64,000 nucleotides of DNA from Zygnema cylindricum (Eukaryota; Streptophyta; Zygnematophyceae; Zygnematales; Zygnemataceae), in NCBI GenBank assembly GCA_037447655.1, contig JBBHKE010000943.1, positions 265,550-329,549 of the forward strand, read 5' to 3'. Numbering within the stretch: position 1 is the stretch's first letter; every line of letters starts with the position of its first letter. The notes beneath the pieces are model-generated. The model was not told the origin of the DNA and did not search any database. It saw only the letters and a list, made by a program, of their open reading frames with translations. This document shows, piece by piece, positions 48,077 through 57,339 of the stretch. Made by a program: the position numbers and the translations under genes.

Positions 48077-48697
48077 TGTTGGATTATTGTCGTTTCGCGG
48101 TATTTCCGCGAAGCGTCATACCAACGTTTAATTGTTGACGTGAAGTACCACGTCATCATACGAAACGTACGATGAAAGTTTCGTGGTACTAATTTTGAAG
48201 CGTCCGCGAACGAAACATACTATTTCGTTTCGCGTGACTTTTGTCTTCATGTACAGATGTTTGATTTTGCGTGCAGGTGTACTTGTGAAGCGACACGTGT
48301 TAAGTCAACGTTTGGAGTTTGTTGTTTCGAAGGAAGAAAGCGCGTGCGCCTTCCTTCGTGGAATTTTCATTGAAGAGTGCACAGTCAGCTAGGGACAGAC
48401 TTCGTCGCTACGCTAAGTTTTGCTTGTCTTATCTTGTTGTCTCTTAGTGTAGAGTAGCGAGTATATATAGGCAGCAGTGTACATGTGCACAGTATTAATT
48501 AATCAACCAATTAATCATAGAGGATTAATAGTGAAGAGAGAGAAGAGAGAAGAGACATGATGTAAAGAGGCTTCGGCCAAGAACACTTATAAATCTTTTT
48601 GGCTGAATATTCCTCTTGTCTTTTATGAGCTTCCGCTGTGTAATGATTTTTGTATTGTGAATTATTTTTGTAAAACTCTTTTGCTTAAGATCCTACA
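48077..48697 (+). repeat. 3' LTR of C
   Basis: 621 bp, TGTTGG...CTACA, followed by TSD AGTTA. Nearly identical to the 5' LTR without the duplication. From 48703 to about 51160 I see no gene, only AT-rich sequence. Confidence 0.93.
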
Positions 48698-51167
48698 AGT
48701 TACGCTCTAGATTAGATGTACCTTTTAAAGCCTTTTGCGGCTACCTCTTATTTCGTTTTACTATAAGACTCTCTTGTTTCGTTATGTAAATTAATTAATC
48801 TAAAAGACACTCAAACGACGAACCTCTCACTTGTTCCCTTGTTCGTCCTTACTCCTTTCATGTCTTCTCTATCTTGGCCTTTTCTTCTCTTTCGGCCTAT
48901 TTTTGATATTTTGTCATATTAAGTCTTTTCGGCCTTTTATGGCCTCTCATTCAATACCACATGCCAAGTATGCATGGTCTCTCAAAATATTTTGTATGTC
49001 CCAACTCCAACCGAGCAAAGGGAAGCCCATACTTGCCCATGGAGTAATGAATCAGTCATAGAAACAAATGTGAATTAGGGAGAACAGTAAAAGAAATGAT
49101 TGATGTTCCCTCTCTAGATTCTTTTGTCTTTCTGAACGGTCAGAGAATCTGATCATTGTTAACTGTTACTTGTAATCCCCTTTTACGCGCATTATTTTAC
49201 TTGGTTTGATCTCGATCTTCCTAAGTTTAGTTTCAGTCGAATATTTTCTGAACCAGACAATGACAACAAGCCAAAGAAAAGCCAAACTGGTAAAAAACTG
49301 AACGAAAGTTAAACATTACCAATCAAATCGGAAGTTTGACATATAAACGAAGTTTGACATATAAACGGAGTTTAATTTCCTAACTAACTGTCTACACAAC
49401 CCTCGAGCAATAATTAAAAAAAAATGGTTTACTAATGGAAAAAGATCTCCTCTCTTCTAAGCTTTTTCTCACATATTATAAACTCTTCTTTAATACAAGC
49501 TTTTGGTATACTTAACCTTTAACAAAACCCAATCAGTTTTCCTCTTTTTCTTTTCTCCCCTCAACAAAAGGACCGCCTTTCTCTCTAAACAGATTGGTCC
49601 CCTGTTTCTATCTTAAGTTTTTTTGTGTTCAAAATTGTTGACTACCACCATTATATCACCGATTACCGCCACCGGAAGTTCTATAGGATCTGGCTGTGTC
49701 CACGGAACTGGATGGAAAACCCCATAATTATAATAATAAACCCTTTGTCTAAATGCCCAAGGTTTAATTCCTCCATCTCTACTTCCTTATTGATTCCATC
49801 TGCTGCAGAAAGTGGACCGGGAGGCAAACAATCTCCTTCAAAATCAACGGCGGAGAGTGAATCTGACCCAAAAGTCGTTGCATGTACACCATAGAACACA
49901 TACATGAGGATTGTGATCATTGTCCAAATGAAAAACCGCCAGCCAGAGTATTGAACGCAACTGAAAACGGAGCATTCACATCAATGGATTGGTATAGAAC
50001 ATATGCCAGACGGTCAAAATATGGTTTGAAAGCATACATATGCTCTAATTTACCAGAAAAGGGGGAGGGGGGGGAGGAAGGGATAGGAATAACTTGACAG
50101 ACATTTTTTTTTTTGTTTTGTTTTTTTTTAGATTTTTTTAGTTTTTCTATTTGATTATGGCTTTGAAAAAAAAGACTTTTTATATTTGAAGTCCATTTAC
50201 AAATACGACGACTCTTTCTTTTGCATTTGTAAGAGTTGGGGAAATACTTAATCAAAAATTCACAAATGGGTATATATATTGAAATATTGTTCGGCTTAAA
50301 ACTTTAATTAAAATGGGCTTTCCAAGCGTCTTTAAGTAATTTCTCAAATATAGGTTTGTCACATAAAATGTTAAAATGAAACAATTAATTAATAAATAAT
50401 ACGAGTCATATTAATTGTTTCTTAAACCTGGAAAGTGATTTTTGGTGTGGTGCCCAAAATTAACAAGACTTATATAAACAGTGATGTCAAATCTGGTCTG
50501 ACGTTTTTGACATAAGATGATGTCAATTTAGACGCAAAGTGACAAATGGATGACAACAAACTTTATTTTGAAGGTAAGGAGTGGACTAAGGAAGAAAGGA
50601 GATATCAAGATATAGTATTTCTACCCTATCTACAATAATAGTGTTTCTACCTTATCTACAAAAAAGAAATATGTCATTTTAACACTCTATTTGCATTAAG
50701 AGAATCTTAGACTGCTGGATTTTTTAAATCCAGCAGCATGCAATGAAAGACAGTTATACACCCCTTTTTACTCTCAAGAACAATTCCCGATTCCAATACA
50801 ACACGCACTTAAATTGCCCTTTCTATTTCCCTTTGTGATTTAAGTTACATGCTTTAGTGCGTATCATTCGATCCTTAATATTAGTTTGCTTTCACATTTG
50901 TTCAGTTTTTCAGTTATTTTTTTGGCTTCCAATTTTTGTTCCCATGTTCTAAGATGGTTTACCATCCTGCTTTTTAAATAAAGTCGCACTTTTTTTTTCG
51001 TTGGTATGAGCGTCACACTATCAACCGCCATATACATGTGATTGTTTTCTCACTCAAATTAGGTTATATTGTTGAATTGTTCTCCCCCATTTTACCGTAC
51101 CCATGACACCACGTACCATAATAAGATACACGAAACATACTAAGCCCTAATATCGCTATTCCATTAT

Positions 51168-51251
51168 GTATCGCGATATGGATCGCGATACGGATCGTGA
51201 AAGCGAGCACGATATCGATTGCGATATTGATCGCGATATAAATCGCGATAT
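51168..51251. repeat. Cluster of TCGCGATA motifs
   Basis: Four copies of TCGCGATA (TATCGCGATA palindrome type) plus degenerate copies within 84 bp, spaced about 12-13 bases in each pair. No ORF nearby. Confidence 0.85.
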
Positions 51252-51599
51252 TTCACTCAGGCATCAGAATGCGATTCGTTTTACGAGATATTATCAAGTA
51301 TCGCAGACCTTGTTTGTCGTCCGTACCGTGTATGTACTGCGTTAGGAATTTCGTACGGTCATGTCTAATAAAAGTAGTGACAGCTCAATGATTGCTATAA
51401 AAAAAAAATGCTATTTTTTTTTTTTAGCCACCAGGAAAATGGAGCGGCCAGTTAGATTGTTACGGTATTTTGTTTTTTTTACGAATTCTTTATTCATTAC
51501 CCCGTTTTCCATTCCTCGGGTGTGCGGGCTTTATTTTGACGTACTGCATATGTGTTTGCGCACTTTCGATAAATATTTTGAATTTTTGATTCACTTTGT

Positions 51600-52290
51600 C
51601 GCTTTGCGTCCTTTTAGGGTGACGTTCCATAAGGCGAAAAGTGGCGTAGTTTACAGAAATCCGCGACCCTCCATACCAAATCGTACCGCCTATTTGTTTT
51701 TATACGAAAAGCAACATTACAGGGAATCTTGCTGATACTCTCCGAAGGTCTTGGAGGTAATACTGGCCGTCGGATGTTCATCTGCGAGGAGTTTGCTTCA
51801 TTTTTTTCTGTAACTGTCAACCCACCTCGAGGAGGTGGGTTGGCAGATACAGAAAAAAAAAATCGTTACACGCTGGACGATTAAGCTACGTGTCATGATG
51901 GAAAACCAACGAAAAATCTTAAGATTTGCACATGACACGCGGTTTCTAAAATATAACCGAAAATAAAAATTAAATTTCGTAACATTCCCTCGTCACATTA
52001 TTTTCGGTAAATTTTGTTCGTCACACTATTTATATCAAAGGACTTTCGTTATGTTCGAAAACTGAAACCCTAAAAAATGAGCTGGCGTTTAGACTGGCGT
52101 CTTCAAAAAGTATAAAAGTTTTGTCGTATGATTACTTCGTACGCAGGTACATGGTACGCAAGTCAAGATTTGAACTTAAGTTTGTCGGTGCTAAAAATTT
52201 GAAAGATATTCAATATCGAATCGTAGCTTGCGTGGCGCCAGTCATTTTAGAACACGTGGCTTACAGACTCTACGTGATGGAACATCGACT
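51600..52290 (-). repeat. Dispersed repeat R2, copy 2
   Basis: Inverted and collinear with 34950-35560. It starts (on the + strand at 51616) with TAGGGTGACGTTCCATAAGG. It contains the hairpin at 51818-51842. Confidence 0.6.
51818..51842. repeat. Perfect GC-rich hairpin
   Basis: 11-base arms CAACCCACCTC / GAGGTGGGTTG around GAG. The following sequence (TCGTTACACGCTGGA) resembles that after the hairpin at 22576 (CCGCTACACGTGGA). Confidence 0.85.
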
Positions 52291-52306
52291 CAATCGACCC
52301 GGTCTG

Positions 52307-52529
52307 TACACCGCGAATCGTTATTAGTGTCAAAGTTTAAATAGCTTAAAAAAATAATTAGTTTTATTGATTCTAATTTAGTGCCAGAAAAGTGGCAGAT
52401 TATGGTCCCACGTACTTAAATAGCATTGCTAATTTAATTACAAAAATCATGTATACTAATTGCGGAAAAAAATCAAAATTTTAAGAACCCTAATTAGAGT
52501 TATATACTCTAATAACGATTCGCGGTGTA
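52307..52529. mobile_element. Tc1/mariner-like MITE M2
   Basis: Ends TACACCGCGAATCGTTATTAG and its inverse, shared with M1. A subterminal block (AAAATCAAAATTTTAAGAACC) is the inverse of one in M1 (near 24168-24192). 223 bp, no ORF. Confidence 0.78.
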
Positions 52530-52779
52530 GAGTTTGCCGTACAATTACAAAAACGTATGATGGAACTTCACTCTTAGTTGTTGTTTGCCTAGCGTGTATA
52601 TTTAGAGAATATTTATTTATATTTTGACCTCCTACGGATTTTTGTGTTTTCGTTTCTTGCGAACATTATTTTGAACACGCATTATTTTCGCGTACTTTTT
52701 ATTTTTCATTTTTCTGCTGTCGGCGGACCCTTCTCAGCATTTTTTGTCTTTTTTGTCGCGTCTCATTTATATTGAATGC

Positions 52780-52826
52780 TACACCGTGAATCGCTATTAG
52801 TAACACTAATAGCGATACACGGTGTA
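52780..52826. mobile_element. Minimal MITE M3: two TIRs and a 3-base centre
   Basis: TACACCGTGAATCGCTATTAG plus T, then AAC, then the inverse arm with one mismatch. The whole element is 47 bp. Confidence 0.75.
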
Positions 52827-53359
52827 CTTTTAGCTTTTTACTTTGTTTTTTTCTTCATATTTCGGTATGTTTCTGTTTTGTGTAATTTTTTTAGGCTACT
52901 TTTTTTCGGTAACTATAATTTCTTTGCTTTCATTTTTTTATTTTTTATTTATAATTTGACCTCCCTTTTGCTTCAACTTGAAATTTTTGCCATCATTGTT
53001 TCCACTCTTTTCAAAACAAAAAAAACGAAAGAAAATAAACTTTTCATCACAACTCATATGTTGGAACACTAATTAAAGTTCATATATTTAAAAACTCTAA
53101 AACCCTCCAAACTTTACAAAAACCCTATTAAAAAGGCTACAAGACCCTAAAAAGCCATGAACTCAAATTTATATATAAGGTGAAAACCCCCAAAACATTC
53201 TACAAAAACCCATAAAAAAACCCAAAAAAATCTATGAATTTAAAAAAACCATGAGCTCAAAATTTTAAATCTTGAAGTTGTGAATGATTCCAAAAATCAT
53301 AACCGTACAGTTTAAACATTGCGATTTAAACTAGCAATTCATATACCAAAGCCTCTACT

Positions 53360-53495
53360 CCCTCTCCCTCCCTCTCCCTCCCTCTCCCTCTCTCTCCCCT
53401 AGCCAACCCCTCTCTTTCCCTCTCATCCCCCCCGTCTCCCTCTCCCTTCTCCTCCTCCTTAGTGGAGAGGGAGAGAGAGAGGGGGAGAGAGATGT
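53360..53495. repeat. CT-rich then GA-rich low-complexity tract
   Basis: (CCCTCT)n up to about 53460, then GAGAGGGAGAGAG to 53492, so the tract can fold back on itself. 52830-53359 is AT-rich without genes. Confidence 0.9.
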
Positions 53496-53739
53496 TAGTT
53501 TTTGGTGCAATTCCGGGCGATTCTCCGGTACACCGATTTGCATCGTATCGTTTGTGTTTTATGCCTGAATCGGTTTGCTAGGTTTGCTTAGTACAGGCGA
53601 TATTTTCAGGAGGGGAATTATAGCAGGATTTTGTCAGTTTTTCAGTTTGCAGTTTTTTTGTCAGAATATGCAGGTATCCCCCACGTCTTATTGTGCAATG
53701 GACATTGAACACGTGGCAGATTATGATAGGACCGCCACT

Positions 53740-54077
53740 AGTGTGTGTGTTAGTGCTAGGCTATTTAGACGTGTGCTTAGAAGAAGACAAACATCATTCA
53801 CAGAAGGGAAAAGACAGAACAGGCAACAAGCTTTATTAATAGGGACAATCTGTCCATTTTGTTTACAATCAAATTGTATTCCTACCTCTTTATAATGGGA
53901 ATAAACAAATCTGTCTAAAACTATTCTGTGTCTGTCTTATCTCTACACACTCTAAATTCTGATCAAACTGCCTAGTCACTTGTTCTATATGAGCCTTGTG
54001 TTATTCTGCTCCAAAGTCGTAAGTCTGTGGCGCTCAAATTTATCTTTGTCGCTCGTAATGGTCGACCCCGCGTATCA
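53740..54077 (+). repeat. Probable 5' LTR of E (left edge uncertain)
   Basis: The right edge is set by GTATCA followed by the PBS. A TATA-like TTATAATGGGAATAAA lies near 53890. No second copy is in the window, so the left edge (a TGTGTG/TGTTAG start near 53740) is only a guess. Confidence 0.4.
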
Positions 54078-54921
54078 GGTTACGGGCCCACCTGACTCAC
54101 TAGACAAGTTCGAAGGCGCCAACTATCAGTTATGGAGTTGTAGGGCGGAAGCCGCTCTAGAGGAGAGAAATTTTCTTGCAATCGTACTCGGAACGGAAAC
54201 ACGTCCCACTGTTGCAGATGTTGCAAACCCAACAGATGCAGAGAAAAAAAAAATCAGTGACTGGGACGTGAGAGAAATCCGTGGCAATAACATTTTGATA
54301 AGGGGATTGGCGGATAACCAACTGAGAAACGTCACGAGACTCAAGACGTTATCCGAAATTTGGACATCTTTGGAGACTACACACAAACTCTCAAGAATGA
54401 CAGCACGCATCAAGTTGGGGAAGAGGCTGATGACTACCATTTATCAAGATGGAATTTCCATGAAGGCTTATACCTCCCATTATGCTTACTTGCTGGCCGA
54501 AGCTGACGCTGTCACCTTTACCCTCCCTAATGACACAAAAATCACTCGCCTCATGCTTTCCGTCCCGGTGGAATACAAACCGATTCTTACCTGGCTGCAT
54601 CAGAAAGATGTTAACTCATGGAGGTGGAATGAGCTTGTTGAAGCACTCTTCAAGGATGAGTTCAACACCAAAATTACGACAAGCCGTGAGTCCATTGTCG
54701 AAAGCTCCGCGTATGGTGCAGGCAAACATGGTAACGAGGAGAGGAAGGATCAAAATCGTGACAAAAAAACAGACAGAAAATGCTTTTATTGCGATAAGGC
54801 GGGTCATTTCATCTCGGTCTGTCGGAAATACTCATATGACAAATTACATGGGAAAGTAGACGAGACAAAACTGAAAAAGGGGAAAGGAAAGGGAAGGAGA
54901 TCGTCACCTCATAAGAAATGA
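54058..54921 (+). CDS. E gag (copia Gag with CCHC knuckle)
   Basis: The ATG at 54058 lies inside the LTR, 20 bases from its end; the frame crosses LTR end and PBS (MVDPAYQVTGPPDSLDKFEG). An open frame of 288 codons holds the DUF4219/UBN2-like core (NYQLWSCRAEAALEERNF; RLMLSVPVEYKPIL) and the knuckle CFYCDKAGHFISVC. It ends in TGA 54919-54921, overlapping the ATG of the protease frame (ATGA). An in-frame upstream ATG (53980) exists but lies in the LTR without family support. The frame is intact but the element is not. Confidence 0.8.
   Translation: MVDPAYQVTGPPDSLDKFEGANYQLWSCRAEAALEERNFLAIVLGTETRPTVADVANPTDAEKKKISDWDVREIRGNNILIRGLADNQLRNVTRLKTLSEIWTSLETTHKLSRMTARIKLGKRLMTTIYQDGISMKAYTSHYAYLLAEADAVTFTLPNDTKITRLMLSVPVEYKPILTWLHQKDVNSWRWNELVEALFKDEFNTKITTSRESIVESSAYGAGKHGNEERKDQNRDKKTDRKCFYCDKAGHFISVCRKYSYDKLHGKVDETKLKKGKGKGRRSSPHKK
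54078..54092 (+). promoter_or_regulatory. Primer-binding site of E (half-tRNA iMet type)
   Basis: GGTTACGGGCCCACC, one base different from the A/D site, in the same position relative to the LTR-encoded start. Confidence 0.68.
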
Positions 54922-55249
54922 GGGCGTCATCCATCGCGACCAGCAACGATCACTGGATGGTGGACACTGGAGCGTCTGAGCACATGTGTTTCAGGAGAGA
55001 GTGGTTTTCCAACTTTCGCGAAATTCCTCCATCACGGATCTTCATGGGAGACAACCACAGCGCACATGCGATAGGAAAACGAGACATCGAAATAGAGGCG
55101 TTAGTTGATGGCAGAATCCAATCACGGACCATCAAGAACGTGCTCTATGTTCCCTCTTTCAAAAGAAATCTATACTCTATTCCTCAAGCTGAGGATAATG
55201 GCATCACACCAGTTTGGCAGAAGCGTGGAAAAATCAAACTCATGCAAGA
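54918..55249 (+). pseudogene. E protease, first part, interrupted by D
   Basis: WMVDTGASEHMCF is the retroviral-type aspartic protease active site. Sequence to NVLYVPSFKRNLYSIPQ is typical. The frame is -1 relative to gag, with an ATGA overlap, unusual for copia. It could be a small indel or a real frameshift design. Cut at 55249 by D. Confidence 0.85.
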
Positions 55250-56297
55250 TGTAGAAATTAATGGTTTTTAAGTATTTTCTAGGTCTGAATAAAAATAAAG
55301 AAGCCGAGGCAGTCTACCTCTAACTTCTCTCTCCAACTCTCAAACTTGTCGCAGTCATTGAGAAATTGGAGAGGAAGCTAGAGCCATGGCTACCTAGGCT
55401 ATCCTGAGGTTTACGGGAAATTTATATTAGTCAAGGGATTAATTACTAATAGGTATGTGCCGGCGAGAGGATTTGATCCTGGTACCTGCCGGCCGTCAGA
55501 GAGTAAATAGCCGGTAGCCTTAGCCGTTAAGTCTAGAAGTAGTGTTACATAGCATATAGTAAGATAATGATTTAAACATGTACACGTAGGATAAATCATT
55601 TAACTATAATTGTTAACGGGATACATAGATATGGTAGTGTAAAAGTACGAATTGCGGTACGGATAAGAAATCAATACCGCGCATTGAATTCGTAAGCGAA
55701 ACAAATACCGCGCATGTATTTATTACAGCTACGATCAAATGCGAGTTTAATCGGACGGCCGGAATCAGCGCCGAGATCGCGGAAGAAGAATTCGGCGGTT
55801 TGTGGGCATCGCCACATCAGATGACACGTGGCGATGTTACATTGGAGCGCGGCATCTCTGAGGATTAAAGGAGAGAATCCGGATATTCCAAGTGTGGACA
55901 TTTAGGCCATGTCGTACAATGTCCGTACATAAAGTACACCGGCAACGGTACTTTTGCGTACGGAACTGTATTCTGATTGGTTCCGTACATCAGTAGATAG
56001 AGTCTGTGAGAGAGATAGGACTTAGAAAAATTAGAAGATAGGACCCTCTCTCCCAGAGAGCTTCTATACAAAAGGTCAACTTTGACCCTCCATAACTTAC
56101 TGCTCAGGGGAGCAAATTCAGAGATTCTTTTTGCTATCGACTCAGGGGAGTCTTGCCTTCACAGGGGTGAAGGTGGTCAAAGTATTTGTTTGCCAGGGTG
56201 GCAGTTATTTTTGCTTAAACACAAAAGGGTCAGGATTATCCTAGAGGCTTTTTGGAAGCTGTCCACTCAAAGGACTTATGGAGGTCTCACAGTTTCA
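55250..56297 (+). repeat. 5' LTR of D
   Basis: 1048 bp, TGTAGAAATT...CAGTTTCA. The promoter region near 56066 has CTTCTATACAAAAGG. The gag ATG is at 56278, 20 bases from the end. Confidence 0.93.
55450..55545 (-). other. tRNA-like hairpin with B-box, antisense in D 5' LTR
   Basis: The minus strand reads GGTACCAGGATCAAATCCT (B-box GATCAAATC) enclosed by a GCCGGC/GCCGGC outer stem. A-box-like TAAGGCTACCGG lies upstream. Same module as in A1, A2 and G. Confidence 0.5.
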
Positions 56298-57339
56298 GGT
56301 TATGGGCCCACCCTCTAGGGTACCAATCTTTAATGGAACAAGCTTCATATACTGGGAAAGTATGATGATAGGAGCTCTATACGAAAAAAGGTTTTGGGGG
56401 ATAGTGAGTGGACGATTGGGGCGTCCATCAAGTCTTGGAATTCCTCCAGGGTTTAAAGGAAGCAGATTCACCAGGAAAGAGGATTCACCTTCAACGGAGG
56501 AAACAAAGGAAGGAGAGGTGGTGGACAAAGGAAAGGAGAAGGAGGCGACCACACCAATAGCAACTGGTTTAGCATTCATGTCACCTATTCCGAGGAACGA
56601 GGAGAATGATACTGAAACCTGGGACATCAACAATATGGCGGCAAAGCACTTCATCCTACGCCATCTCACTCAAGGACTTGCATGTCCTCATTTGCAGGTA
56701 GAAAGGGCATCCGATCTTTGGATGGCTCTTATAGAGATGTACCGAAGTGGTACGATTCAGCAACAACAGTTGGCTGATCAGAAAGTTAAGGAGTATGTAT
56801 ATAAAGGGGGAAATATGTTGGATTTTTGCAATGAGCTTGCTACACTCTTCATGGAGCTAGAGAGTGCGGGAAAAGTTTTTAGTGAAAAAGAAAAGGTTAA
56901 TTGCTTACTGATGAAGTTACCTGATGAGTTCGAGAACATAGTCAATCGTGTGCAGGACTTGCCGGACTCAAGGTGGATATGGAACTCAGTGGTAGGGATG
57001 ATTCTTGTTCGAGAGAATACGATTGAGATCCGAAGGGGAGGAAAGAGTGGCCAAGCCTTGGCAACAGCGACCGATTGGAGGAACAACGATTCCCGGAAAC
57101 CAGTCGGAAACTATGGGGGTAGGGAGCAGAAAAAACAGGTTGACGAGATCGAACCAAGGGCTCCCAAAGGTTTATGTCATTTTTGTAAGAAACCGGGGCA
57201 CTATATGGCAGAGTGCACTTAGCTAACCGAGCTTCGGTTAAAGGAGGGGCAGACCGGTGGTACCCCGAGAGGAAAGAAAAAGGCCCTTGTCACACAGGTA
57301 CTTGAGGCGGAATCCGAGGACGAGGACGATGAGCTCCTT
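56278..57339 (+). pseudogene. D gag
   Basis: Frame from the LTR-encoded ATG 56278 (MEVSQFQVMGPPSRVPIFNG). The UBN2-like core is LLMKLPDEFENIVNRVQDLP (~56900-56965) and the intact knuckle is CHFCKKPGHYMAEC (57176-57216). TAG at 57220-57222, two codons after the knuckle, replaces the Lys codon seen in A1 and F. The frame then continues through an acidic linker (ESEDEDDELLLDEEL) into protease. Confidence 0.9.
56298..56312 (+). promoter_or_regulatory. Primer-binding site of D (half-tRNA iMet type)
   Basis: GGTTATGGGCCCACC directly after the LTR. The in-frame ATG inside it is complementary to the CAU anticodon of the primer tRNA. Confidence 0.72.

Larger units (their letters stand above)
41829..48702 (+). 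mobile_element. Ty1/copia element C, complete, TSD AGTTA, carrying a solo LTR
   Basis: Target-site duplication AGTTA at 41829-41833 and 48698-48702. LTRs are 41834-42572 and 48077-48697 (TGTTGG...CTACA), with PBS at 42575, one long gag-pol frame and PPT at 48063-48076. The LTRs are nearly identical apart from a 118-bp duplication, so the insertion is recent. The frame nevertheless has three stop codons and a 738-bp solo LTR inserted in pol. Confidence 0.95.

Noticed and set aside
49625-50097. Possible short genes on the plus strand
   Set aside because: Short frames with no recognisable domain, no start context and no repeat support.
51818-51842. Rho-independent terminator
   Set aside because: The hairpin is followed later by an A-run, but this is nuclear eukaryotic DNA and no upstream transcript is evident.
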